Source: Euperipatoides rowelli
Taxonomy: Eukaryota > Onychophora > Udeonychophora > Euonychophora > Peripatopsidae
Assembly (NCBI GenBank): GCA_003024985.2
Contig: PXIH01S0025066.1
DNA: 12,552 nucleotides
Reading direction: 5' to 3' (one strand)
In this document: in pieces, positions 1-8,945 of the stretch
Layout: every line of letters starts with the position of its first letter
How positions within the stretch are numbered: the stretch's first letter is position 1
Notes under the pieces: generated by a model
Told to the model about the DNA's origin: nothing
What the model saw: only the letters and a program-made list of their open reading frames with translations
The model's database searches: none
Position numbers and translations under genes: made by a program

Positions 1-6
1 TATATA

Positions 7-29
7 TATATGAAGTCTGACTTCATATA
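7..29. repeat. Perfect 11-bp-arm palindrome at the repeat edge
   Basis: TATATGAAGTC and GACTTCATATA form perfect inverted arms around a single T. The corresponding right-hand sequence near 9008-9027 keeps only a shorter TGAAGT/ACTTCA pair, because two extra bases are present there. It may be a hairpin within the LTR, or simply where the repeat meets a TA run. Confidence 0.55.
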
Positions 30-168
30 AATTTAGTCATTCCCTTCATAAATGAGTGTCAAACTTTAGTTGACCCTCATTTTCTTGTCCTGAGTCATCA
101 TCATGCCAATGCTTAATCAAATCATACAGAGGCCTTTTTTAGGCATCATAATCAATCTCCAACTTATA
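9..168 (+). repeat. Left copy of direct repeat, possible remnant of 5' LTR
   Basis: This stretch matches 9008-9169 in the same orientation at roughly 90% identity by eye, with a few substitutions and short indels, for example AAGTCTG here against AAGTATCTG on the right. The right copy sits inside a probable 3' LTR, so the simplest reading is that this is the 3' part of the partner 5' LTR, with its start lying before the window. Two things are odd. The TTCCACA end of the right LTR is missing here, and no primer-binding site beginning TGG follows. The end of this copy may have been deleted or replaced. Alternatively it is a truncated LTR of a related but separate element. Confidence 0.6.
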
Positions 169-1600
169 ATAAACTTGAACTTTATATTTAATCACTAGAC
201 ATGTCTATAATATAAACCTATTTCTAAATGATAAAACTTGAACACTTTTATTATTAGCATATTTACCTGAGATTAATTTTACCAATTTTTTGAAAAAAAA
301 AAAAAAAAATTTACAAACTTATTTTCTTGAACTTTGATTTTGGTGATGTAGATTTGGTCCATAATTGATTACAATATTTATTTGAAACATAGTAGGTAAT
401 TTTATTTACCTTATTTTAACATTGAATGCATTATTTTATCAGAATATTATTTTCTCCATAAATGAAATATTAGGCTAGCTAAAGTAGCCTACATTAAAAC
501 AGTATCCTATGATTTTATCAATACATTTTTTAATGAATATTGTGGGTCATTTAATTTAAAATATAAAGTGTGTTATACTCTATTTGTATACACTCTTTGT
601 ATATTTGAAATCTTTTAAATAAAAAAATAAATAAATAATATATTTTTCCATAATGATTGAACATGATTTTTAATATTGTTTGAATATTTAATCATACTTT
701 TCATAATTTCCCTTACAGTAATAGAAAATCCATTTATTTATTTCACTCATATTTTATTGCATATATGGTCAATACATCCTAATGTTTGTCTCTCAGAAAG
801 GAATAGTTTCTAATAGTAATTTATTTAACACCATGTGGGGTTAAATTTGTTTTTGTTTTATACCCAGAGATAATTTATGTAAATACAATCCATTAACTGA
901 AGATTGTGGAACACATATAACATTTTCTAATTTGTTTTGGAACAAAACATATTTTGTTAAATATTTAAGAAATGTCAAATTGACTCCTCCCACCCAAAAA
1001 AAAATGGGTTTAAATTATTTTTTACTTAAACATCTAGCTTAAAGAATAAGAGCCATAGCCTGCATAATCCATCCAATGGACTGGCCTGAAAAAGAAAACA
1101 TTTTGTTTAACTTGAGGAATAATCACCCACACCTGGGACATTTCATAGAACATTTTTTTTATCCAATAATGGTAATCCTGAACATACCAGAAATTATGAG
1201 AATAATGGTTCCTCACTTAAAATTTAGATATTATATTGTGTCTCTAGAAAATAAAATATAAATAATAATCATATCTGTTAAAATGAACAGTCTTGTCAAC
1301 CTGCAGAATTTACACAAACCTCTGTAAATGAAGGGTTAACCATTCAACATTTTAATGTGTATACAAATTGTAATTTTTATTATTTTATGAAACATAAAGA
1401 TGTGTATTGTACATCATCTCATGTATTTAAACCTTCAATATTGGAATATAACCAATAATTGTAAACAAATTTAAATATTCATACCACCTTTTTGTACTGT
1501 AATATTTGCAAATTTGTTTCTGTAGCTATTTTATTCAAAATTTGTAAAAACTCACATTCAGCTGACCTGAATTCACCTTGAAACCAAGTGCACTTTAACC
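169..1600. other. AT-rich non-coding stretch, no recognisable gene
   Basis: This stretch is very AT-rich, with an A run at 293-309, AAATAAATAAAT-type simple sequence near 617-645, and an ACCCA/TGGGT hairpin around an A run at 992-1009. The few short open frames (about 60 codons near 1034-1261 on both strands) resemble no family I recognise, and their amino acid content is what random AT-rich DNA gives. If the flanking direct repeats are LTRs of one element, this lies where its leader should be, but nothing in it looks retroviral. It is more likely inserted or host DNA. Confidence 0.6.
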
Positions 1601-1638
1601 TTTTGGAATTCTGATCATGTGACTGCAGCAAATGACAT

Positions 1639-1751
1639 CCAATGGAAATTGTTAGCGGACAAAATTTTTGCTACTATATAAAGAAAATTGTGGACATTAA
1701 AATTTGCTGAGGACACAATAAATCCTGCTCTCCAGGGAGCTAACCTACACA
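1639..1751 (+). promoter_or_regulatory. CCAAT/TATA/AATAAA cassette, LTR- or promoter-like
   Basis: A CCAAT box at 1639-1643 is followed by TATATAAAG at 1675-1683, then AATAAA at 1717-1722, and the block ends in CTACACA at 1751. A TATA box followed within about 40 bases by a polyadenylation signal is typical of an LTR with a short R region. A TGTACTG near 1493 could be the matching LTR start (TGT...ACA). No second copy, primer-binding site or target duplication was found, so an ordinary RNA polymerase II promoter or chance in AT-rich DNA remains possible. Confidence 0.3.
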
Positions 1752-2629
1752 GGCCTAAACCACAATGGACCTTTCCAAAGGATTCTCATAATAATTATTG
1801 TAACCTGATACCCATTCTATGATAAGTCAACATAACCATGGACAATAGTAAACTAGAACAATGTGCCCAAAATCATGGGAACCAATAAGGAAATCTAAAC
1901 AGAACTTTATAGTAAAAGCAACCAGGACGACTCCATACCAATATTGAATTAATCCCCAAATGACAAGGTCATTTATACAAGGTATTTTATCATTCACTAT
2001 TAAATTATAATATAATTCAACTTTTTCCATAATGTTCACCTTAAAGTTTTTTTGTTAAAACAGAATAAAAAAATGAATTTCTAAATTAATCCGTTTTGCC
2101 TGGGGTTATTTTCATGACATGGCAAATTGTATTAGTGTTTAAGAGTTTATTAATTATTATGTGTTTATTACTTAATTATTGAAGACATTATTAATTTCTT
2201 TTTATGGTGGATAGCACCCGGATTCTATTTCTATCAACCGGGGATATGAAAATAGTAATATTAAAACCCCTTAACCATATGTCAGTCTCTCTAATATAGC
2301 TATTTTAATTAGGGAAATTAGTTTAGGGAGTGTTTTATTCATAAATTTTCAACAATGAAATTGATTTCATTAGGTATATTTCCAAAATTAGGATAGGAGC
2401 TTCCAATCAATTTCAAAGTCCCCTGTTCTGTTATTTATACATTGTTTTGTATTTAGTCTGTGGAGGCACCTGGTTGTGGTGAGACATGGAAAACAAGAGT
2501 TTTTCTAGCTCATGTGTAATGTGGTGCACTGTATAGTTGTGGAACAATGTGGGGATAGCAAGGTTATTTTCTTAGTTTAGTTATATACCCTTACTTGTTT
2601 TTGGTCTGTATTTAGCATCTAATCAAAGG
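1752..2629. other. AT-rich non-coding stretch
   Basis: No coding signal is recognised on either strand. The longest open frame (1827-2039, minus, 70 codons) has no recognisable motif. The only small structure noticed is a CCCGG/CCGGG inverted pair near 2217-2242. This stretch belongs to the unusually long region between the left repeat and gag. Confidence 0.55.
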
Positions 2630-2770
2630 GAGGAAGCTAATCTTGCCCTCCGGCCACCAGAACCTTGGATAGGAGATCCTTAGGGAGACCTCACAATGGG
2701 AGAAAGTTGGGTCGGAGGATAAAGGTTGCCGAATGTTGGAGAAGTAGGTGCTGAGGAGACAGTAAGAAGG
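2630..2770 (+). other. GC-richer structured patch upstream of gag
   Basis: This patch is clearly richer in G and C than its surroundings. It contains paired segments: CCTCCGGCC near 2647 could pair with GGTCGGAGG near 2711 with one mismatch, and GGAT...ATCC pairs lie between them. No open frame of useful length is present. It could be part of the retrotransposon's untranslated leader or the remains of another element. The function is unknown. Confidence 0.3.
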
Positions 2771-3415
2771 TTTAATTTAGAATATTAGTAAGAGTATCTG
2801 CTTTGTGATATAATAATGTTCCAACTAAGAGATAAAAGGGGGAGGGGATGAGCATTATCAAAGCAAGTTTATGAGTAACATAAACAGATAGGTTTATGAC
2901 ATATGCAAAAAAAATAGTGACCTTTAGACAGAATTAGAACCTGGAATTCTGATATTAATTTTTGAAAAAAAAAAGAAAAGTTATTAGATATTTAATTTAT
3001 ATTGTAGTTTTTCTTGTTTATTTTTTTAAATAAATTAAACAAGTGGCGGCCTGTCAGGTATATACTATACAGTATACAAAAAAAATCCATGTACCGTAAA
3101 ACAGTTTTTTTGAGAGAAAAAAAAGTTTTGTATATATTGAATAATGAATTTTGTATCTTTCATAAAGAAAGAGAAATGTTTATGTATTATTTCTTTTTAT
3201 GAATATGTATTTTTATTAAAATAAAAAAAAGAATGTTTTTATGAAGGTGTATTATATGAAAGGTAATAATATTTTTTATTGATTTGGTAATATTTGCTAT
3301 GCCGTGTCAAATCAGGGTGTCCCCAGCACAAAATATCTTTAAAAAAAAAAAAAATCCAGAATAAGAAAAGATTCCTTTTCTTGAATAATATTTTAGTTTA
3401 AAGAAAATAATTATT
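2771..3415 (+). other. Probable gag-proximal leader, non-coding
   Basis: AT-rich sequence immediately before the first gag methionine. It has many A and T runs and a small palindromic cluster (GTATATACTATACAGTATAC) near 3058-3077. Around 3043 there is TGGCGGCC, which begins with the TGG expected of a primer-binding site but does not follow any LTR end and matches no tRNA end that I can name. The open frame at 3014-3202 is almost entirely AT-driven and is not called as a gene. Confidence 0.4.
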
Positions 3416-4508
3416 ATGCAGGCTAATAGTATCTTTTCCATTTTGGATGGCTCAATAATTGAGGCAGCAGAAAGAACCGAGCCTGTATTCAGACCCAGTA
3501 GGCATTTTTTCTTTATGGATGACTGCTTTAGAGGAGTCATATGAGGGGTCAGAACCTGTTGGACAAGACAAAGTAAATACTTCAAAAAAAGTTGATAAGG
3601 TTGACTCTGGGAGGGAGGAAGTAAAGGTTGATAATAAAATATTATTGGCAATGTTAGATGGCATGATGAGGCGCATGACAGCACAAGTGGGATTATTGTT
3701 AAAGTTAAGCAATATAATCCTAAAGAAAGATGAAATAGGCGCTTCATAGATAGCCACAGCCAATAAATCTCTCCCAGAAGCATAAAAGAGTATGGCTACT
3801 TTCAAAAGTCGGGTGTGAAGATTAAGTGAAAACGATCTTATAAATGTAGAGGGACCATATAAAGGGGTTAATGAAGGAGTGGAACCCTCGATAAATGAGC
3901 AAACAAGCATAGACCTCCCCCCTATTGCTAGAAATCTTTTTGACCCTGACACAACAATGTGTGTAATGCCAGCAGAGTGGGTATCCTACATAGGAATGGA
4001 CTCAATTGCCATGTTGGCACCATTCGATTTAGCACCGAAAGACTTGTTTGCCATTGAAGGGTTTGTGTATGAATTTGAGGTGCTAGTAGTGAAATTTAAA
4101 TGGCCAGAACACATGTATAAATCCATTCTATAAAGTAAGATAATAGGGAAAGCTTGGAGCATTTATTTTTCAGGACTAGGGAATAAGCACACATTAAAAT
4201 TGAAAGATAGTCTGAAAGAATTAGTAAGGGTGTTCCCAACTAGACCAAATAAAAAGGAACTAAAAGCGTTATTTTAGGCCTGCATGTATACCCCGGGTTA
4301 GCACATATTTTCCTACAAAATACATCTGCAACCTTTGGCAGAACCACTGAGACCTCCCCCAAATTGTTCCCAGGAAGATTTTGAAAAGTCAATGCTCGAT
4401 CCGTTTAAAGACGGTATCCCCTCTGAGCTTAGGATGTAAGTGATACATAATAATCTGTGAAATCTTGATAAGGCAGTGTAATATGCTAGCATATACAAAA
4501 GCAACTAA
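3416..4508 (+). pseudogene. gag: gag capsid remnant (Gypsy-type), broken
   Basis: The first plausible start is the ATG at 3416, which gives 42 codons to a stop at 3542. The product then continues in another frame (open 3459-3749 and 3879-4130). From 4131 to about 4508 the same frame carries on past in-frame stops at 4131-4133, near 4276, near 4438, near 4459 and near 4474. Gag encodes the structural protein that assembles the cytoplasmic particle. Recognisable are EFEVLVVKFKWPEHM near 4072-4110, then SKIIGKAWSIYF and LKDSLKELVRVFP (4134-4236), then DPFKDGIPSEL near 4399-4431. This pattern (KWP, then GKA, then a helical segment) resembles the SCAN-like capsid of some metazoan Gypsy elements, a comparison made from memory. 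The assignment to gag is firm from position; the subfamily is not. Confidence 0.75.
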
Positions 4509-4822
4509 AGGGTCATGTTCACATAGATGAGCAGGTAAATAAAAACCAAAACTTAATTAGGGAACTGGCTCAGCAGGTAAATAACCTATGGGCTGATGTC
4601 AAGCATTTTATTGGCATAAAACCTGAACCAGTGATCAATAAAAGAATTGCACTTACCTGTAGGTATTGCAATAAAATTGGGAATACCAAGCATAATGCTA
4701 TAAAAAAGCCTGTGATGCCGAGGCATTAAATGCTAACACAATGCCCAACCAAGTAGCATTAATAGATACTGAGGATCAAAATAGTCCATCTTTAAATGTC
4801 AGAGCTCTCCAGTCCTCGGGTC
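4509..4822 (+). pseudogene. gag: gag nucleocapsid remnant with degenerate zinc knuckle
   Basis: The reading frame changes near 4508. The new frame opens with a helical, probably coiled-coil segment (VNKNQNLIRELAQQ, near 4532-4573) and runs into CRYCNKIG at 4658-4681. This is the start of a CCHC zinc knuckle (C-x2-C-x4-H-x4-C), the nucleic-acid-binding motif of retroelement nucleocapsids. The expected GH reads GN here, although a histidine follows a few residues later. The last cysteine (TGT at 4711) is reached only in a different frame, which continues as CDAEALNANTMPNQ to a stop just after 4822. The knuckle is therefore broken by substitution and frameshift. Confidence 0.65.
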
Positions 4823-5332
4823 TCTGAATTAGGAAACGGTGTCGGCTAAAATCATTTCAGGGGCCCAAAGTAATCTAGAAAAAAAATAATAAGCCTAGTT
4901 TAAAAGAGAGAAAAAAATTAGGTGTGAAAAGAAACCAGGCGAGAAACACAAATACAAAATTCTGAGTCCAACACTGTTATCACAGCAAATAGGTATCCAT
5001 GGAAAACAGCCCATTCAAAATCTAAGCGAAAACAAGGGCACAAACCAGGTTATCAAACATCTAGTCACCCATTGGCCATCAAAATGACTATGGAAAAACA
5101 TGTTAGTAACATGGAATTTCTTTCACAGTTTTTACCCCATAATCTTTGACAATATTTAAACCAAGATGATTCAGCCTCTAAATACAACAATAGTAAAATT
5201 AGAACTGTAGAAAATAATATGATTAGTACCATAGAACCAAAACCCGAATCTACCAGTAAAAACATTGTAAGAATAAACATCAAAGTATAGACACAATTTT
5301 CATAATCAACCCTTAACAAAGGCTAGTCCACA
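4823..5332 (+). pseudogene. Gag-protease linker region, degraded
   Basis: From 4970 to about 5289 one frame stays largely open, with a single internal stop near 5147. It is the same frame in which the protease follows at 5333, so it is probably the variable linker upstream of the protease domain. Its content is lysine-, serine- and asparagine-rich and shows no motif. The stretch 4823-4969 has stops in all frames. The 84-codon minus-strand frame at 5065-5319 is a shadow. Confidence 0.45.
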
Positions 5333-5824
5333 GAGGGAAATGACATAGTTGCTAATGTTAATCAAGGACACACTCTACCTTCCAAAACAGAAACCACAAC
5401 AATAAAATTTATTGATTCTTACAACAACAAACCTATCATAAAAATACAAATAGGAAACATTAAATACACAGCATTATTGACCACAGGAGCTCAGTTTTCC
5501 ATCGTGAATCAGAAATATTATAACGACAATCCTAGTGTATGTCGTAAAAGGGAAGTCATGTTTTTCTCTCCTTTAGCAAAGTAAGTGCCGATTGGCTATA
5601 AAACTGTGTTACCCCGTAGCATACGGGAAATTGAATTCTTACAACCCATTTGCATAGCCTCTCTAATTACAAAGAATAGTTATTAAGTAATATTAGGTTA
5701 TGATCTTTTTACCAAGCGCAAAGTCATAATCAATAATGATAAGAAACAGGTTACTTTCACATTTGATTTAAATAAATATTGGAATAAAATGCTAAAATCA
5801 GTGCTAGACCAAACACTGATATAA
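5333..5824 (+). pseudogene. Retropepsin-like aspartic protease remnant
   Basis: This is the polyprotein-processing aspartic protease of the element. The core reads IKIQIGNIKYTALLTTGAQF across about 5438-5497. Family members carry D-T-G or D-S-G at this point; here the catalytic aspartate position (5480-5482) is ACC, threonine, so the enzyme would be inactive even without the stops. The second conserved segment, VILGYDLF near 5687-5710, matches the I-L-G-x-D-x-L/F signature near the protease end. In-frame stops lie near 5582 and 5684. The segment ends at a TAA near 5822. The sequence uses the same frame as the upstream linker. Confidence 0.75.
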
Positions 5825-6020
5825 TGGGAGTCCATATGAGGAGGGTTGAATCAAAATGCAACTTGTCCATAATNTTTCATTTTTCAGGAAATACAAAAAA
5901 CACAGTACTCTATAACTTGATGGTATACAAAAATCAATATTCATGATTAAATTAAAACATGATTTTTTTTAGTTTAAAAAAAATTAATGATAGATAACTG
6001 TTCGAAACGCTTTAAAGAAT

Positions 6021-7107
6021 ATGTTTCCACCCTTAACACAATTTTGTTTCTTGGTGGACATATGTTTTGATTCAACACTCCACATATTATCTGATCCACC
6101 ACTAGGAGACAACATCTCCTTATATACTTTATTTGAAATAGAGAAATTAAATTTAGAGCAGTCAGATACACCAAATTTAAAAAAATTATTGATGACAATA
6201 AATTAATTTTAATAGAGGATGTCACCAAAATGACCGGTGCTTTAATTGACCCCTATGAGCTGGAGTTTGTTGATGATATCCCTATATATCAGAGACAATA
6301 TTGTAATCCCCACAGATGTTACAAACTGCTGCAGAAACAACTTGGCAAGCTCAAGAAAGCTAAAATTATAAAATAAAACACCTAGCAATTATAACTCCCC
6401 AGTACTCGTAGTGCCCAAAGAAGACACTAACAAGTAGTGTTGAACTTGAGAAAATTAAACAAGAAAATAGTGCCAGTGCATTATCCTGTTATGCATATTG
6501 AAGATATTTTAGAGTCATTAGGAGGGTCCACAATTTTCAGCTCATTGGACCTCAACAATGGCTATTTTAATATTAAATTAACCGAGAGGGCCCAGAAAAA
6601 AATTCAGCTTCAATACTCCCTGGTCTAGATTTCAGTTTTGTAGGCTAACTAAGGATGTATAACCAGCAGTGCCATTTTTCAGCAGATAATGAGTGATTGC
6701 CTGCACAAAGCATGAAAAAGTGGAACCTTCTGGTGTACCTAGATGACATTATTATTCACTCTGCAACTTTGGACAATTCCCTTGAAATGTTAAAAGAAAT
6801 ACTTGAGGCCCTTAAAAACATCAATATGGCCATAAAACCATCTAAATGTAGATTATTTCAGCAATCCATTAAGTTTTTGGGCCAAACAGTTGACCAACAG
6901 GGTTGCCACCCCTTTGACAGCAACATACAAGCATTAGTAAAAATACCTAGGCCAACTACCACCAGAGGTGTGCACATCTTCCTTGGAAGAATGAATTTCT
7001 ACAGAAAATTCATTGATAAATTTGCAGAGACTGCAGCACCTCTATACAGCCTTTTAAAACATAAAAATGTAAAAATTATCTGGAACAGTGAGGACGAGGG
7101 TGGGCTT
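6021..7107 (+). pseudogene. pol: Gypsy reverse transcriptase remnant, in four or more frame pieces
   Basis: This is an RNA-dependent DNA polymerase that would copy element RNA into cDNA inside Gag particles. Pieces in order: a pre-polymerase segment (6021-6203); the N-terminal fingers in another frame (6200-6373), ending in LGKLKKAKIIK; SPVLVVPKED near 6396-6425; NLRKLNKKIVPVHYPV with SSLDLNNGYF (6437-6625), where the first catalytic aspartate is at 6548-6550; FQQIMSDCL near 6678-6704; and YLDDIIIHS from 6736, the YxDD active site with both aspartates present (6742-6747). The thumb and connection follow (FLGQTVDQQG, RKFIDKFA) to a stop at 7108. Residues and spacing match Ty3/Gypsy reverse transcriptases. 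It is broken by frameshifts near 6200, 6372, 6430 and 6630-6700. Confidence 0.93.
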
Positions 7108-7677
7108 TAAACTCTGAAAAAATGCCTAGTCTCTGCTCCCCTTTTGGCATTCCCCAATTTCAATAAGCCTTTTGTCATTAAAAGTGACACTTATCTAATT
7201 TCTATAGCTTCTGTATTGGAGCAAGAGAATGAGGAAGTGGACCTACAACCTGTAGCCTATTGTTCCAGGAGAATAAATAAGGCTGAGGTCAATTATAGTG
7301 TAATAGATTGGGAGGCATTTGCGATTGTATACATTATGCAGCAGTTTAGACATTTAACCTATGGTAACAAAATAATTATTAAGACCGACCACAAACCCCT
7401 ATCATACCTATTCAAGTTAAAAAAATCTAACGCCAGGGTTGCACACTGGGTAATTTTACTTCAAGACAACACTATTGAAATTGAACATATCCCTGGCTGA
7501 TTAAACAACATGGCCAATATGCTATTGCACTGTTTTGAGAATGATGAGAGGCGTGTGATATATTCAGTAAGAGAGCCATTATCAGCAGAGGTGGTTTTTG
7601 AGGCACAACAGGATGATGAGTTTTGCATGAAACTATTTGGGGAAATAAGTGAAGGAGATATGCTAAAAACGAATTAA
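7108..7677 (+). pseudogene. pol: RNase H domain of pol, two in-frame stops
   Basis: This domain continues the reverse transcriptase frame directly past a TAA at 7108-7110, through TLKKCLVSAPLLAFPN, to a second stop (TGA, 7498-7500) and then to TAA at 7675. It would degrade the RNA strand of the RNA-DNA hybrid. The catalytic carboxylates are all recognisable: Asp in VIKSD (7186-7188), Glu in DWEAFAIV (7312-7314) and Asp in KTDHKPL (7387-7389). The typical exit motif HIPG follows, then NNMANMLLHC, equivalent to the N-x-x-A-D-x-L-S-R of the family. The small number of lesions makes this the best-preserved part of the element. Confidence 0.9.
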
Positions 7678-7699
7678 TCCTGGATGAGCACCAAATAAT

Positions 7700-8605
7700 T
7701 TAAAAAAAATCTGTGTATAGGGAACAGCGGCTGGATGGCATATTGGGTGTTGGTGCCTCACAAACTCTGGGAAAGGGTAATGTATCATTATCATGATACT
7801 ATCTCAGCAGGACATTTCTCTTTACCTAAAACTATTTTTAAGTAAAACAAAATTTCACTTGGACATCTATATTTTCTGATGTCTAAGAATATGTGAGAAG
7901 TTGTGAAAAGTGTCAAAGGCAAAACACTGTAAGGACTAAAGTACCTCTCCCAGCAGTGGGGCCATCTAGCACCTGCAAGTAGAAGCTAAGTTTAGATATA
8001 CTGGGACTGTTTGAATTGACCCCCAGGTGTAATAAATATATGGTTTTGTAGACCAACCATTTTCATGTATGTCCTTTGGCAGCCCCATTCCCAATCAGGA
8101 GGCTAAAACTATAGATAAAGACTATGTGGAAAATATCTTCACACACTATGGCGGTTCCACAGAAATATTGTCTAACCGGAGCCCCCAATTAGTTGGTCAT
8201 GCAATGTCAACCCTGTGTGAAAAGCTGTTGTTCAATAGATTAATGATGTCAGCATATAATCCCAAATCTAACAGGGTGTCAGAAAGATTGAATAGAAAGG
8301 TTCTAAATTTATTATCCCATTTTTGTAACGAATGCTACGATGACTGGGACCTCCTATTACCCTTTGTTCTACAGTCAATTACTAACACGGAACATAGGAG
8401 TAGCCATAAAGTCACTTTCTTCATAGTTAATGGGTTCTAGCAAATCAACCCTTTAACTGATTTCAACCAATTAGATAAAAATAGTGAACATGACCTGGAC
8501 AATATCATCAAAGGTACCATGGAAAAATTAGCAATTGCCCTGTCTGAAGTATTTGCCAATCTGACCAAAGCATCCAAGTCAACAAAGGCTGTTGACCGCA
8601 GATGA
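7700..8605 (+). pseudogene. pol: Gypsy integrase remnant, catalytic Asp replaced by Asn
   Basis: Integrase would insert the cDNA into the host chromosome. The N-terminal zinc-binding part keeps both histidines (HDTISAGH, 7792-7815) and, after a frameshift, both cysteines (CEKC, 7902-7913). The core begins with SLDILGLFELTPRCNKYM, whose first catalytic Asp is at 7995-7997, stopped by TAG at 8049. The frame open at 8069-8437 carries HYGGSTEILSNRSPQL, where the second catalytic Asp (normally S-D-R/S-G-P-Q-F) is AAC, asparagine, at 8174-8176. The Glu in RVSERLNR is present at 8282-8284. A TAG at 8438 interrupts the same frame, which continues through NPLTDFNQLDKN to TGA at 8603. No convincing chromodomain is seen. 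Confidence 0.9.
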
Positions 8606-8936
8606 CTTGTTTTCTGAAGTCTGCAATTTTGATTTAGATAAATATCTTGCTTAAATTTTAATTTAGTTGTTTCCCGAGTAAGCAAACCTCAGGGAGTTGG
8701 GAGAATTTTTTTAATAGTTAAGATAATTTATGGTCATCTATAAAATGATTTTTTAATAGACGGTGGGAATTTATATAGTTTTTATTTTGTAACATCAAGG
8801 TGTTGAAAAATAGTTTCTACATTTTACTGTATGTGGCAGGAAACTCCTGTCTGAGAAATAGTGGGATGGGCTGTTTAGTGTTATCCTTTATTCCATTCTC
8901 CAACTTGGGTCATGTCAATAATTGGGAAAATAAACC
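8606..8936 (+). other. 3' untranslated part of the retrotransposon
   Basis: This segment lies between the integrase stop and the polypurine tract. It is AT-rich with no open frame and no envelope-like sequence. The first 80 bases may hold decayed integrase C-terminus, since short pieces such as VSRVSKPQG can be read, but this is not firm. Confidence 0.5.
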
Positions 8937-8944
8937 AGGGGGGA
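8937..8944 (+). other. Polypurine tract (second-strand primer site)
   Basis: AGGGGGGA lies directly before the TGTGAA that opens the proposed 3' LTR, separated from it by one T. Retrotransposons use such a tract to prime plus-strand cDNA synthesis. Position and purity fit, and the following sequence contains the direct repeat. Confidence 0.6.
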
Positions 8945-8945
8945 T

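Larger units (their letters stand above)
3416..8945 (+). mobile_element. Degenerate Ty3/Gypsy LTR retrotransposon, internal region
   Basis: In one orientation and canonical order the region holds gag capsid remnants (3416-4508), a zinc-knuckle remnant (about 4509-4822), an aspartic protease (about 5333-5824), reverse transcriptase (about 6021-7107), RNase H (7111-7677) and integrase (about 7700-8605), ending at a polypurine tract (8937-8944). Reverse transcriptase before integrase is the Ty3/Gypsy order; Copia elements have the reverse. No envelope-like reading frame follows integrase. At least a dozen frame changes and stop codons, plus lost catalytic residues, show it is non-functional. Several stops sit where CAA, CAG or CGA would fit, so C-to-T change is a plausible cause. 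The start is set at the first gag methionine, because the true leader boundary cannot be placed. Confidence 0.93.

Noticed and set aside
293-309. A run as a possible retroposon (SINE or LINE) tail
   Set aside because: No RNA polymerase III boxes, LINE coding sequence or flanking duplication was seen before it. Such runs are frequent in this DNA.
1034-1261. Short open frames of about 60 codons on both strands
   Set aside because: Length is within chance, they overlap on opposite strands, and the composition is AT-driven with no recognisable domain.
1827-2039. 70-codon minus-strand frame with hydrophobic stretches
   Set aside because: The hydrophobic residues follow from T-rich codons. No start context or motif supports a real small membrane protein.
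3043-3060. TGGCGGCC as a primer-binding site
   Set aside because: It does not follow an LTR end, and I cannot match it to the 3' end of a specific tRNA.
3014-3202. 62-codon plus-strand frame upstream of gag
   Set aside because: It consists mostly of Lys, Phe, Tyr and Leu codons from A and T runs, and no family resemblance is seen.
3307-3952. Two overlapping minus-strand open frames of 158 and 166 codons
   Set aside because: They lie opposite the gag remnant, overlap each other in different frames, and show no family motif. They are antisense shadows of former coding sequence.
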